Shown: positions 1-12,994 of the stretch, piece after piece
Layout: every line of letters starts with the position of its first letter
How positions within the stretch are numbered: position 1 is the stretch's first letter
Assembly: GCF_004379255.2 (NCBI RefSeq)
Contig: NC_056046.1
Span: 5,332,001 to 5,396,000, forward strand
Direction of reading: 5' to 3'
DNA length: 64,000 nt
From: Salvia splendens
Taxonomy: Eukaryota > Streptophyta > Magnoliopsida > Lamiales > Lamiaceae
The notes under the pieces: model-generated
What the model was told of the DNA's origin: nothing
The model's database searches: none
The model's input: only the letters and a program-made list of their open reading frames with translations
Translations under genes and position numbers: made by a program

Positions 1-554
1 AGTTCATCTTGTCCTCCAATTCATGGCTTTCTTTTTATGCATCATCGGTGTATGGGCTGCATGGAAGTTTCACGTTGATAAAGGCATTGATAACTTCTAC
101 AGTCTCCACTCTTGGCTGGGGCTAGCCTGCCTCATCCTGTTTGGATTTCAGGTGGCCGTTCAAAATTTCAACTCCTAAATCCTGCTTTGAATTTAAACTC
201 TAAAGTTTTCATTGGCATAAATGTGTGACGTCCTTTCAATTTCTTATGTAGTGGGCTGCTGGCTTTGCGACCTTTTGGTATCCCGGTGGCTCAAGACATA
301 GCCGAGAAAGCCTGATGCCATGGCATGTATTTCTTGGGGTGTATATCTACGCTCTAGCTGTAGCTACTTGTGCGACTGGTCTTCTAGAGAAGGCAACGTT
401 TCTACAAACGCAGAAGATAATATCACGCTACTCGACCGAGGCATTGCTGGTGAATTCTCTGGGGATCTTGATTGTTGTTTTGGCAGGTTTTGTGATTCTT
501 GGAGTGGTCTCTCCTGTGCATGGGAAAGGTGATAACCCCAAAGAAAGAGTATAG
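1..554 (+). CDS. Cytochrome b561 family protein, last two exons (5' end outside window)
   Basis: Transmembrane electron carrier that passes electrons from cytosolic ascorbate across a membrane (tonoplast or plasma membrane) to monodehydroascorbate or ferric iron. Two exons are visible: 1-151, reading from base 2, and 252-554. They are joined in phase 0 by a 100-nt GT-AG intron, and the stop is at 552-554. The 151 visible codons cover the later transmembrane helices. The family-typical SLHSWLG segment sits in the first exon and MPWHVFLG at the start of the second; their histidines are expected ligands of the two b hemes. A last hydrophobic helix (LGILIVVLAGFVILGVV) is followed by a short charged tail, KGDNPKERV. 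Full-length family members are about 220-240 residues, so about one third is missing upstream. Family assignment is firm; the paralogue cannot be told. Confidence 0.9.
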
Positions 555-3220
555 TAATATCTAAAAGGGCGATGGGGAACACTTGTACATTTTATAGCAC
601 ATTCAAAACCACATTTTTGAGGATCAAACAATGACGAATGTGTTTCTGGGTGTCCATTCTGTAGAGCTTTTGAAAAAAAAACATGGCGGGTTTTGCTGAA
701 TTGTTAATATCCAAAAAGTGTTTCTTGTTTGCAATTTTCTAGAGATTAACGGAATAGATTGGCTCTTATTGTTGGAATTTCAAGAGGAAGTCTTGCAAAT
801 TAAATAAATCCAGAGAACAAAATCTATATGATTGATTATAAAATGAATTACTTTCATAATAAAACAATTAATTACTCCATATGCTTAGAACACAAATAAT
901 TTATGCAAGGAATCAAATTCTAAAACATGATTTTTACAGTTTCAATAAACTCACAGTTAAATCATGAGATTCAATCTCATTAATTAAATATAATACAAAT
1001 TTAATTATAAATTTAATCTTGCAAACTCAACATTCCAATTTCTCACTCTTCATAATTGTCTATGTATAATGTTTCCTTACCCAACCAGATTAGCCTCATT
1101 GACAGACTGGAAGCCAAGCCCAAAACATAAAATTTGAAGCCCAAGAGAAAGCCCATAACATTAAACAAAGCACTCAAAGCAGACCCTTCTTCACCAATCC
1201 TCTATACAGCGCCTATTCTCAGGCGACTCCACCTTATTCTCAGCAACCGGCGGCCAACACGTCCACCCTTCCCTTATTCTCGGTCGACTCGCCGGAATGT
1301 TCACACGAAGCAGTAGAAAGAGAAGCCAAGAGCAACAACATTAGGAAGACGAGTGGAGTGAAAAAAGAAGAAGCCGCTGCCGCCGACCACCATCAGGTTA
1401 ATTTTTTTCCTGCTTCTTCTCATCTTAGTCCACTTTTAGTTGTTTTTTTTCTTCATGTATTGGGGTTTATGATACGCAAGACGACCCATGCCTTATGCTG
1501 CTTGGAACACCATGCTGTCATTTCTAATACTCTCATTTTTATATAATGATCATAAATGATGGATTATGGAGTAATTAATTTAGTCTTCCACTACTTCCCT
1601 CCATCAATTCACCAAACTCTTTCTCCGCAATTTCACTGCAATACCACTTTTTGAATCAAAGCAAGGAGATTTTGGTGGTTCTCTTCTTCGTACATTTTCA
1701 TGATTCGTACGTTGGCGGCAGACGGTCGGCGACCAGAATATTCCACCTTCGTTCTTTGTGTTGTCCATTACGCGAGTCTATTTTGCTGGTGAGTAATCTC
1801 TACAGGACGAACAACAACCGTGCAGTTCGATTCAAGTTGGTAAATTCAATAACCCAATTTTACTTTGTTTAATAGCTACTGGTTAATTTCACAGGTTTGG
1901 ATTGGGATTTATAGTTACCGCCCTAAAATTTTTTGGGAGTATTTGAATTAAATCGAAGCAATATTTGAGTGAGGTTGGGATGCAAAATTCAGTTTCCCCT
2001 TACCTTTGTCATACCCCAAAGCTTTCAGATGGAGAAAAATTGTGGATGGCGACTAAGTAATGAAACACAAGACAATTTGCAGAAGAAGAAATGAGGGATT
2101 GCGGCTGAAGGAGAAATAAGGGATTGAGGTTCGGAAATCAACAATTACATTAGGGTTAAAAGTGTCAATGAGTGTTTAAGGCTCTGCCACTAACCTTATA
2201 TCCAGCACTGCCTTCAATTTCCAACAAGTATCAAACATAGGTAAAATTATGTTTCATCTATTATTTTCTCGGTCAAACTCTAAATGAGTTTCTTGATACC
2301 CATTTTCTTGACATGAGTATCAAACACGTTGTAACACAATTATATACTCCAAACTGAAGGAAAAGAGTGTAAAGCAATCCCCTGTTCCAGCTACTAGGGG
2401 TATAGATAGAAAGAAAACAGAGATAAGCAAGAGAAGAATATCACCAACTCGCTGCCCACCCCTGCTCACGGAACCTTTATCCAAATGCATACAAGCTCGT
2501 TTGTCACTTGTACGCTCGCCTCAGCCACTGCTTTCAACTTAGTTTATTTTTCTTCGCTATTCGTTCGCCTCAAATAGTCGAATCAGGACTCCATTTTATT
2601 TATTTCCTAGACTCGTATCTCATTCTCTTTTGTGTTATTCAAATTAGGAGCTAAAAGGGCTCGGATTTCAGATTGATTTTATAACTCAAAATTATTGAAT
2701 AGTTTGAATAAAGGAGTGCTTGATTATTTGCTTCAATTTACTTTATTGGTGATTGTTGTTGATTACTTTATCTGCGGATAGTTGCTCATTATTTGCATCA
2801 GAATTGTTGTAGTTCTTTGCGTTGCTAATTGATGCCAAGTATACATTTATAATATATTTTTAGCTGTCAGGGCTCGAGCTAAAATAATAGATTCCACATT
2901 TTTATTGCGGTCGAATAGCAGTTGCCAAAAAAGTTGGTGACCAAGCTTGAGCTCGGCGAATAACTGTCGATTCAAACTTTTACAGAGCTTTACCCTTCAT
3001 TTGTTGCTTCTAAAGAAACCAGTTTCCCTTTCTTTTCTGAATGAATGCCCCTTTATCTAGTATATCGATTGCTTACTTCCTTGAAAGTTGTTTTTGAATT
3101 TATATTTGCTAAATGTTTGATATAGCAGATGCTATGTCATGGAATGCTGCATTGACAATTCCTTCGTGGCAATCAGCCTTATGTCTAGCCTTCATTGAAT
3201 AGGTCTTTCTATTTCACAGG
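555..3220. other. Intergenic spacer and probable 5' UTR of the topoisomerase gene
   Basis: The first part is the cytochrome b561 3' UTR. No convincing coding region is seen; short open frames near 1134-1316 and 1358-1546 have no recognisable motif. Around 1300-1400 an A/G-rich stretch ends in a donor-like CAG|GTTAAT, so a non-coding leader exon is possible. A second candidate leader lies at about 2350-2600. A 3' splice site (TTTCACAG) just before the ATG at 3221 implies an intron in the 5' UTR of the next gene. Confidence 0.5.
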
Positions 3221-6200
3221 ATGGATGCATCAGTAGTGAAGGTTATGGGCATGACATGGTATCGTGGTCAATTTTCTCAGGTCAGTGTCAAATTGATACC
3301 AATGAAATGTTTTGTTGGGAAAATATTCGTGATAGTGGTGTATTTGTTTGTTAATACTGTTTTATAGCAAAGTCTTTCTCCAAACGTCCATAAGAAGTTA
3401 TCTGAATCATTAAAAGGAAACATTACCTATTAATATGGATCTCTTTCTGTTATTTTTCTTGAATTTGGTTGAGGAATATGATTAGATTTTCCCGTCCTCA
3501 TTTTGTTAGAATTTAGTGTCTGCTGGAAGTTTCTCTCTCTCATATTATCCAACTAGAAAATAAAATTCGAGACTAATTTAACTTTTACTATCAATGTCAA
3601 TGGAGAAGATGCATAACTCAATTTTAGATTCTAATTTGAAATTGTTTATACTAGTATTATAGTAACAATTCTTACTTGGTTGCAGAGCAGCCACACTCTC
3701 AAATTCTCAATGTGTGTGTGAATTTGTGGGTGTTGGGGATTATTTATTTTTAGTTTTATTTTGATGGGGATGGGGGAAATTTGCAATAGTATGTCACATG
3801 CATGCTTGCTAGTGTATTTTCTCTCTAATGTGGCAGCTTTCTTATCTATTTAGTTGCAGAACCGGGCATTTAGAAGTTACCCGCCTCGAATCTGTTTAAA
3901 GTGTCCATCTGTACAGGCTGAAAGATCGAAACGATCTCCAGTGAGAGCTGGGATATCATGTGCTCTAAAACTAAAAACAGGAACGAAAATATACCCACTA
4001 CGAAGTTGCGCTAGTGTCTCATCCCCTTTCTCTGCATCTAGAGCCATGGCATCCATTGGATGTGAGCTTTTGAACTCTGGGATGCCCATAAATGTTTCCT
4101 TTTATGGGTTAGTAGGTGGACCATGGGCGACTAGTTATGCTAGTAATATCATCAGCAGGTCATATTCCCACACAGCAAAGGCGGGTACACGAAATCGTAT
4201 TATTTCAACGGAAGGAGGGAGCAGTGGGAAGAATACTACTGATGCTGCAGAGGTGCCAGATAGCTCCAAAAAGATATCTGGGGCCAAAGAGGTTAGAAAA
4301 GGCAAAAGCAAAAGTAAAAACAAACAGCCTAAAGTACCCCCAGAGGTCAGTTGCAACCTTTTCATTTGAGTCTAATTGGGTTTTAGTTGTTCACCCAGCA
4401 TTACATTGACTAACAGTACAGGTGCAGTCTAATTTGACAGTAGCAGAAGTGGTTGAAAGCGTTGATACACCTAAGACAGTTCAAAAGAAAGTGAAGAGGA
4501 GCCCTGCTAGAAAGAAAAAACCTAGTGTGGAATCTAGTTCTCTTCCCAAACCCAATGAAGATTTTACAGGAAAATCAAATCTCAAGGTTTCGCCTACCCC
4601 AACTTCTTGCCTAGTCTCTAAAGCAACGTCTCAAGGCGGAAAGGCTTGGCCTCAATTATATCCGCCTATTAGTAAATCTGTTGTAGTGGTTGAGTCAGTC
4701 ACGAAGGCAAAAGTCATTCAAGGGTACCTTGGTGATATGTATGAAGTCCTTCCGAGTTATGGCCATGTAAGGGATTTGGCTGCAAGATCAGGATCGGTAC
4801 GACCTGATGATGACTTCAGTATGGTGTGGGAAGTCCCATCTCCCGCCTGGTCTCATCTTAAGAGTATCAAGGTTGCATTGAGTGGGTATGTGGCATTCTG
4901 TTCATTTTTATTATTATTTTCTTGAATTAGAAATTCAAAAGGAAAGAAAAAAACCTTTTCTTTTTGTGCTAATTCCTTTTCTCATTTCACTTTACAGTTT
5001 TCACTCCCCCTGACCCCCCATGAGAAAAGAGAATTCCCTTTCCCTTTTTCATTTTAGTTTGTAAATTTTCCTGTCTACTCTCTTATCTATTGTCCATTTT
5101 CCAGGGCGCAAAATCTTATTCTTGCCTCAGACCCTGATCGTGAAGGAGAGGCTATTGCCTGGCACCTAATTGAGATGTTGCAGCAACAGGATGCACTTCG
5201 TGAAGATGTCAGCATTGCTAGAGTTGTTTTCAATGAAATTACTGAATCATCTATTAAAAGTTCTCTTCAAGCTCCACGGAACATAGATGCTGATTTGGTG
5301 CATGCTTATCTTGCTCGGCGTGCTCTTGATTACTTGATTGGCTTCAATGTTTCTCCTCTGCTTTGGAGGAAACTACCAGGTTGCCAGTCTGCTGGACGTG
5401 TCCAATCTGCTGCTTTAGCTCTCATATGTGATAGAGAAAAGGAGATAGATGATTTTAAATCTACAGAGTACTGGACTATCAATGCTTACTTCCAGAATAA
5501 CAATCTGAACTCAACCAACAATGCCACTGTCACTTCACATCTAACACATTTTGATTCCAAAAAGCTGAATCAGTTGTCAATCAGCTCTGACGTGGAGGCA
5601 AAAAGTATTGAAGAGAAGATTAATCTATCCAAGTTTGAAGTGATTGGTTCTAAAACCAGCAAAACCCGTAGAAACCCGCCCATGCCGTATATAACATCAA
5701 CAATCCAGCAAGACGCAGCAAACAAATTAAACTTTTCAGCTTCATATACCATGAAAGTAGCACAAAAGCTTTACGAGGGAGTTGAATTATCAGATGGAAA
5801 GGCCACTGGACTGATAACTTACATGAGAACTGATGGCTTACACTTATCTGATGAAGCTGCGAAGAGCATTCAAAACTTTGTTGTTGAAAAATATGGGCCG
5901 AATTTTGCAACAAAGTCTACTCGCAAGTATTTTAAGAAGGTTAAAAATGCTCAGGAGGCCCATGAAGCCATTAGACCCACTGATATCCGTAGAGTACCGT
6001 CAAGCCTTGCTGGGGTTCTTGATGCAGATTCCCTGAATTTATATACTCTTATATGGTGTCGGACGATGGCATGCCAAATGGAACCTGCCATCATTGAGCA
6101 GTTGCGATGTGATATCGGAAATGCCGATCAATCCATTGTGTTTCGTTCTACATGCTCTAGGGTTGAATTTTTGGGATATCAGGCAGCTTATGCGGATGCT

Positions 6201-8361
6201 GAAACCATCAGAGTTAGACATATTGACGATGATGGTGGTCATCGTAATGATGTATTTGAGATATTGAGTAAATTGAAATATGGTCAGCCATTATACTTGA
6301 CTAGTGTAGAGCTTGATGAACACCATACAGAGCCTCTGCCCCGCTATTCTGAGGGCTCACTAGTAAAAAAGCTAGAGGAACTCGGTATCGGAAGACCTTC
6401 TACATATGCAACCACTATTAAGGTGCTAAAAGATAGAAAATATATAACAATGAAAAGTAGGGCATTGATTCCTGAATTTCGTGGTCGCATGGTCTCAGCA
6501 TTTCTTTCACATTATTTTTCGGAGGTGACAGATTACAGTTTTACTGCTGATATGGAGGCTGAACTTGATAATGTATCTGGTGGAATAACTGAATGGAAAG
6601 GCCTTCTGAAAGATTATTGGACTAGATTTAGCAAGTACTGTGAGAGTGCTAGTGGTGTCCACATCCATCAGGTTGAGAAAATGTTGGAAAAAACATTTGG
6701 TGACTTCTTATTTTCTTCTCTTCGTGACAGAAATAGGACTTGCCCAAGCTGTCTGGCTGGGACATTAGTCTTCAAAGTTAGCAGGTTTGGTGCAGGATAC
6801 TTTATTGGTTGTGATCAACACCCAAAATGCAAGTGAGTATGAGAATCACTGTACTGTATAGGTTTGTCCCTGTTGCCTTGATAAAGTCTAACTTGTGTTG
6901 TGAAAATCCAATGCAGGTATATTGCTCAAACACTCTATGGTGAAGATAATGACAATGACATCCAGGACCAACAAAAGAGAAGTGTCGAGGAGCCAAAGTT
7001 GCTGGGCTTACATCCAGCATCTCAGGATAAGGTTCATCTGATGATTATATGTGCTGATTGTTAACTGTTAATTGACATTGTCTTTCACTAATTCTGGGTT
7101 TTCTGCGTTTTTGTTGTGTTGTTTGCTATGTAGATTCTGTTGAAGTGTGGTCCATATGGACACTATGTGCAGCTTGGTGAAGACAGGAAAGGGCATCCAC
7201 CCAAGCGAGCATCATTGTCTCACGTACGTATATATTTTAGTTGCTGAATTTTGATCACCACTTTTGTCCTCTTATTCTATGTCTCAGACTATCTCTATAA
7301 TTTTTTTATTCCTTACACAGCTAGCAATAGAGGGCTCACACATATTCCGAAAAATTTAAAATAAAATGAGGTCACTTAATCATAATTTATGAAATAGTTT
7401 CAATCACATCAGTCTACTTAATGAAAACTGCCCACTGTAGTGGTTGGGAATTGGGGTCAAAATGCACTTGCATCCCTGATCCCTCCACAGAGTCTGCTTC
7501 ACAGAATTTCTATTGTGATATTTAAATTATCATTATAGGGTTTTTATTTTTAATAAGTTAATAACAACCACAATAATGATAGTATAAAACAAGAACAGCA
7601 TCATGCTTTAGTATATATGCCAGCCATACTTGAATGTAATTTAGGCACTCACAAGTCACAAGGAAATGTCCATTTTTGTCAATTTTAATGCTCATCAAGG
7701 AAATGCTAAAAGCCATGCAATCCTTCACATTCCCTGACTTGTATCTATTCTGATACACTTTATGAATTGATTAACTTTGTGTGCTCATTGTCCATTCACT
7801 GATGTATCCCCAATTTCCCTTCGCAATTATGCTGCTGGCAATATTGTCATTCTCAATTCACTCATCTGATGCATATGTTCTGTCCCTTTTTAGATAAAGG
7901 ATGTGGCCTCCGTCACGTTGGATATTGCCATAGACTTGTTGCAGTATCCAGTAACCTTGGTACTTTCTCAGACCTTCATTTCTTCTCTCTATCATTACTT
8001 CAAATTACTCTGACTGATCCAAAATGAGCGTTTGTTTCAGGGAAACCACCCAGATGATAGCCAACCCGTGATTCTGAAGCTTGCAAAGGGTGGATTTTCC
8101 GTCAGACACAGGCGCACAATTGCTCCCGTTCCCAAGGTAAAGTCTGCTTTGTCTTGGTACTCAAATTATTTGTCATTCTGTTATGTCTGTTTCTCATGTG
8201 AATATAATATGGCCCTACTCACACATGATTTTGTATTGCAGAATCTAAAACCCAGTGAGATAACCTTAGAGAAAGGTTTGGAACTACTAAACGGTAAAGA
8301 TGTAAAGAGGTGTGGACGACCGAAGCAAAAAAAGAGTGCTGAACCGGCAGAGGCTATGTAA
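3221..8361 (+). CDS. DNA topoisomerase type IA (bacterial topo I type), probably plastid/mitochondrial
   Basis: Relaxes negatively supercoiled DNA by cutting and rejoining one strand through a 5'-phosphotyrosine link. I read nine coding exons: 3221-3280, 3860-4345, 4422-4885, 5105-6832, 6917-7031, 7134-7223, 7894-7959, 8041-8136 and 8242-8361. All have GT-AG borders and matching phases, giving about 1074 residues. Order: N-terminal extension rich in Lys/Ser (about 1-265); Toprim domain with VVVVES (Glu near 273) and the acidic triad SDPDREGE (near 346-350); core with the nucleophile in TYMRTDG (Tyr near 576); a four-cysteine zinc motif (near 883-912); and C-terminal repeats including KCGPYGHYVQLGEDRKG and a GKD..RCGRPK tail. 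Bacterial enzymes usually read YMRTDS; here Gly replaces Ser. The long extension suggests an organellar transit peptide, in line with plant homologues, but this is inferred. The start is the first ATG after the 5' UTR splice site; exon 1 has only 20 codons and is the least certain part. Confidence 0.9.
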
Positions 8362-10907
8362 TTTGTAAGCATAGCAGGCTTATCCTCATTGGAAAACGAT
8401 TTATAGATAGATATACATTCTTTTCAGGAATTTTTGAATGTAATGATGCTTAATTTTTGTTGGCAATAATTTTTGCTAGTGTAATTTATGTTTTTTCTAA
8501 ACTTTTATTACTAGGAAATTGTACAACCAAGATTAAATTTTATAGAGGAACTACAAAAAGTTTGGTTGAGTCCTAGGGTGATTGACTAATATATAAACTG
8601 AAAAAGTGGGATTTCAGCAGAAAGTACTTGGAAGAAACCTGGGTTTGGGTAGAGACTCAAAGACCACTACTTTGAGCATTACGTCCTCAATCAGAATTTG
8701 GAACTGGATTCCTACTGATTATTTCTCTCTTCTCGTAGTATCTCTGTCCTATTCCCATGAATTTTGTAACTTACTCTATAACAATATTAGACAATTTGAA
8801 TTTGCAGGTTAGGTAATATCTTGCAAGGCTTATGTACTGGCAGGTGTGTATTTCTTTCCCCCCTCTAATTTTAAACTCGAATTACTAAATCTTTTCATTT
8901 ATATGTATATTATTATTATTTGTTATTGGAAAGTAGAGACTTTTTTTTTCTCAAGTGAACGTTTGGTAGGTGCCAGGAGGAAGTTTGGTCATGATGTCCT
9001 TATTCATCTTTTACTTATTGAATATGTTTCTTTTCATGAGTGTGGTGGGAAAATCCGCTTCATGAGATCTGATTGTATGTATTTCCCTCAGCCAAAATCT
9101 TAGTCAGAAAATTCCCAGCCATGCTTATCTCTCCTGATGTGTATATGCACTCTAGCAGCACTCCCATTCTTGACTATTGTTCTTGTGAATAATTTGAAAG
9201 TTGATTGTGTTCTTAAATCCACTTATCATTTCTTAAATAGTGTAGCTTTTGAAGCTGATATGCCATGATCCTGTAACTGCTGGTTACCATCGAAGTATAT
9301 GGGCCATGATTGGACGAACTGCAAATCCCATTGATCGTGCATTTTTCCCCATGTGTGGACACTACAATACCTGCAGCACCAGAATCGTGGTTGAGGTGAA
9401 AAACCTTCTCAAGGAAATGGGGAGAAAAGAAAAGGTCAATGGTGATGAATGCCATTAATCCTGAGAATTGTATCTTTTGTTTGGAAAACAAAATATGCCA
9501 AGAATATTAGATCAATCTGTTTAATGACTCACCTTGTTAATGAAACCCTTGGGAATCTCACTGTCATGCTCTAGCCACCTTTCAGGTCGCTATGAAGGAC
9601 TTTCTTCTTCTGAAGTTGGTATTTATCACTTTAATATCTCTAATGAATAAAGGTCTCTGCTCTTATAGTTATACTGTATTTCTTTGTAATGTATCATCAC
9701 TTCTAATCATCTCCATCATATGGTACTTGACCTAGTGTTTTTGTTGCATGATGTTATAAGCATGCTTGCTTTCTAATTTTACATATTATGTTTTCAGGTA
9801 TAGATTTTTATAACAGCTTCTGCTCAATGCTCAGAAATAATGTTGTGTTGGAGAGAGTTACTAATTGCCTTTCATTGCTTTCATCTTTGATGTGTTGAAA
9901 GCCTTTGGCAAAGCGCAGAAGTTTTACTGCTGTAATGTCTGCACAGAACTGCGGTTGAGGCCAGTGGCTCGAATCTGAGCCGAATGAAGAAGAATGGCCT
10001 CTACTACAGGACTAAAAACACATCCCTGAGATGAGATCTGCGTTGTTATATATGCAATTTGGTAGCGTGGTTTAGATGCTGATTTTACTATATTGAGATT
10101 TATTAAATTGAGAACTAATTAACCTACGGTTTAAGTGTTTATGCATTTCACAACTGAAGGTTAGTTAACACAACCCATCACAACTGGCAAATTTATTTAA
10201 GGAAATACCCAGAAAATCACATCTGACGTAGATATGGAAAGAATATCGTCCACAGAATATTCCAGAAATATATATTTTTTTGTTTAATTATTATTTTATT
10301 TTTCAAGCAGAATATTCCATTTTGTTACTGCACTGCTACTACTATTCTTCCTGCTTAAATAGCATCCACAATAAGGGTCAAATGATCAACTTCATTTCAA
10401 TTACAACTCTATTTTCAATGTTATGGTAGCATTCTTTTTACTTCAGTCACAACACTTGCAATAGCAATAATTCTATTTTCATCTACAATTCATAATATTG
10501 AAAATAATATTAATTTAAACTCCTAATTAAACTGTAAGTGTTACTTTTTGTTGGAATCGGCCATGAATTCATCTCTTGTGGATGGAAAATTGTGGGGACA
10601 TATACGAAATATAAATATATTAAACATTTTGAGGAAAATATATTGTGGCCGCGGCTTAGGCCATGAATTCATCTCTTGTACACTGGACTTGTCAATGGGA
10701 GAATGAATTTTCAAATTTGAGTAGGAACTAGAATGAAAGTCTTTCTATTATGACTGACGTCGTTCGTATTTAATAACAAAGCAATTCCAAACTTATTGTA
10801 TGTTGCTACTCTTTTTTTTTTAGTTTTTAAGTACTACTACTATATTTCTTTCTTATTGAGTGCCTCAACTGATGTTACTAAATAGTCGAGTTTAATTTAC
10901 AAGGTAC
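8362..10907. other. Intergenic region downstream of the topoisomerase gene
   Basis: The first few hundred bases are the probable 3' UTR. The rest is unique-looking AT-rich DNA. A 69-codon open frame at 9249-9458 (+) and an overlapping frame on the other strand lack recognisable motifs, and I do not call them. A 21-bp direct repeat lies at 10559-10579 and 10659-10679. Confidence 0.5.
10559..10679. repeat. 21-bp direct repeat, copies 100 bp apart
   Basis: The same 21 bases, starting GGCCATGAATTC, occur at 10559-10579 and 10659-10679. The 79 bp between them are not themselves duplicated. This could be a footprint of a local duplication or of an excised insertion. Confidence 0.7.
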
Positions 10908-11365
10908 TAACGGTATCCATAATAGGAGAGCCTGTGACCCTGCCCAAGCCACAAAAACTTGGCCTAGGCCACGAAACTTGGCCGGGCCACCAAAAAACTT
11001 GTCCACCCCAAGCCACCAATTAATATTTTTTTTATTTTTGGAGGTATTTTAATTTAAGTAGAATAAAAATTATCGGGCTATAATAATTATAAAAAAATGC
11101 ATAATTTAATAAAAAAATTAAAACCAAATCTTCGTTATATTATAGAAAGGGGTAAAATTATACAAAGAAAATAATCGACATCACACAAACAACACCGCGA
11201 ACTCATCGTCGGAACTCATTTTTTGAAAGTGGAATTGAGATAAATTGAAAAGAGTGGAGATTGAAATGGGGTAAATTATGGAGAAAAATGTGTATATTTA
11301 GGGAACCGCGGCCGAGCCGCTATCGTGGCTCTCCCATGCCCCCCGGCCCTGCGTGGCTCTCGTAA

Positions 11366-12926
11366 GGCCATCCACAATGGGGCGCCCTATGGCGCGCCAC
11401 GTCATCAGTTTTATCCTCCTACCCCCACCTGCAATGGGGCGCCCTATATGTTTTACTATTGTCTTGTTAATTAATTTAAATGTTTTCAAATATATAATGC
11501 AAACTAATTAAAAAACAGAACGAGTAACTAAAAACCGGCGAAGATTACATTAATTACACAAAAGTTACACGATTCAAATTGGCTAATCTATGCAATTCCC
11601 AACTTCCGGCGCAGCTCATCGATCAACCCCCTGGAGATATTCGGCTTCGGCGGGGTCCGTACACTTATTGAGGACCTTGTGCGTATGCAACATCGTCGTC
11701 GCCATCGAGGTTGTTGCCAACGACTCATACGCGGCGGCCGTCCGGCTCAGGGTCGGGATCGGGACCGAGATCAGCGATGGGGCGGCGGCGGTCGAGGATG
11801 ATGTCGCCGCCGCCTTCCCTTTGGCCTTCGCAGCCTTGACGCCTATAGGACGCAGGGAGGACATTGGTGTGCCGGAACTCTCAATGTCCTCGTACGTCCG
11901 GTTGAGGTCCACCGGACGAGTTCCGCTTTCGCTGCTCGTGTAACCACCATCTTCGGTGGTCTTCGTCCTCTTTGTCGCACCGGTGTGCAGAATCCCGCCT
12001 TGGAACTTTTGATTGTCCCTCAAGAGCGCCCAGATGGCCTCATGCTTGAAGTCGCCGTACAGGGACTGGTACGACAACAACGCTTTAGATCGCACGTCGC
12101 TCAAGCTCTCGTCGTTCCCCTGCTCCCTCGAGCACTTCTCGTACTCCGCCGCGAACAGGTTGACTTGCTTCTTCACCTGATCCCAGTGCTTGCGGAGCTG
12201 CTCCTGTTGGCGCTTGTACGCGCTCGGCGGCTTCGCCGCATTGTAGCGCTCGACGATGCGCTCCCAGTACGCCACATGCTTCTGGTTGTTCGCGAATATC
12301 GTGTCCTCCGATATATCCACCCAACACCTCGCCAATGCGAGGGTTTCATCCGGCTGGTAATTCGTACGGCGTGGGGCGTACTCTTCACAATTGCCCGGAG
12401 GTGGCAACTTTTCCGTGCGGTGCCGGATCTGTTTTGGCGGGGGCGGAAGCGGCGGCGGATGGGGTGGCGTCGGCGACTGCGGCCTCGGCGGGAGGGGGCG
12501 ACGGGTCGGTTTGGAGACGGCTCCATGTCATCCAAACCGTACGATTCCGTACTGAATTCAGGATCGTACTACGTGTTGGCGTCGAACGGCCGATATTCGT
12601 GGGGTTCTGTACCTGGCCAACGCGCCTCACCAAACATCGGACTATTGGGACTTGAATCCATTTCGTAGTAAATGTGACTTTCGAGAGTGGAATCGTGAAA
12701 TGAAATGTTACAAATGAAGGTGGGGTAGGGGTATTTATACAAAAAATCAAAAACGCGTGCCATCGTCCGCGCCCATCGTACGTCGAGCCCACAATGGGGC
12801 GCCCGATGGCGCGGACGATGCATCGGGTGTGGGCGTAGGGCGCGGACGATGGCGGGCACCCACAATAGAGGCATCGTCCGCGCCCGAGGATGATGGCCGC
12901 CATCGGGCGCCCCATTGTAGGTGCCC
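11366..12926. mobile_element. Inner PIF/Harbinger element, 1,561 bp, GC-rich
   Basis: Ends are inverted repeats: left GGCCATCCACAATGGGGCGC, right (reversed) GGGCACCTACAATGGGGCGC. They are bounded by TAA duplications at 11363-11365 and 12927-12929. Removing the element rejoins continuous sequence of the outer MITE. It carries a decayed MYB/SANT-like gene on the minus strand and no transposase, so it must have depended on an autonomous relative. GC content is much higher than the AT-rich flanks. Confidence 0.85.
11616..12663 (-). pseudogene. Broken MYB/SANT (trihelix)-like ORF of a Harbinger element
   Basis: The main open frame runs from 12407 to a stop at 11616 (263 codons). It has a Trp-containing helix segment of the plant MYB/SANT-like type often annotated as a 'glutathione transferase T3-like' protein: TLALARCWVDISEDTIFANNQ, then YWERIVERYN, then LRKHWDQVKKQVNLF. 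Harbinger transposons use such a protein as a DNA-binding partner of the transposase. A likely true start, ATG at 12663 (MDSSPNSPMFGEARWPGTEP), is cut off by a TAG at 12571-12569. After it the reading continues in another frame, so one stop and at least one frameshift separate it from the main frame. The C-terminal part is Ala/Ser/Thr-rich. I infer a non-functional copy. Confidence 0.75.
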
Positions 12927-12994
12927 TAATAGGGAGCCGCGGCCGAGCCACACGCGAGCCATGAGCCGCGGCTCCCCTATTGGAGACACTCTAA

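Larger units (their letters stand above)
10911..12991. mobile_element. Outer Harbinger-like MITE interrupted by a nested element
   Basis: Inverted ends match imperfectly: the left reads GGTATCCATAATAGGAGAGCC and the right, reversed, TGTCTCCAATAGGGGAGCC. They are flanked by a TAA target duplication (10908-10910 and 12992-12994), the target typical of PIF/Harbinger elements. Without the inner insertion at 11366-12926 the element is about 0.52 kb. GC-rich subterminal stretches (GAGCCGCGGC types) can pair across the two arms. No coding capacity of its own is seen. Confidence 0.75.

Noticed and set aside
1134..1316. Small open frame in the upstream spacer as a gene
   Set aside because: Biased composition, no motif. 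It is more likely part of a non-coding leader or spacer.
11985..12668. 227-codon plus-strand open frame in the inner Harbinger element
   Set aside because: It is the antisense shadow of the MYB/SANT-like gene in GC-rich DNA and has no motif of its own.
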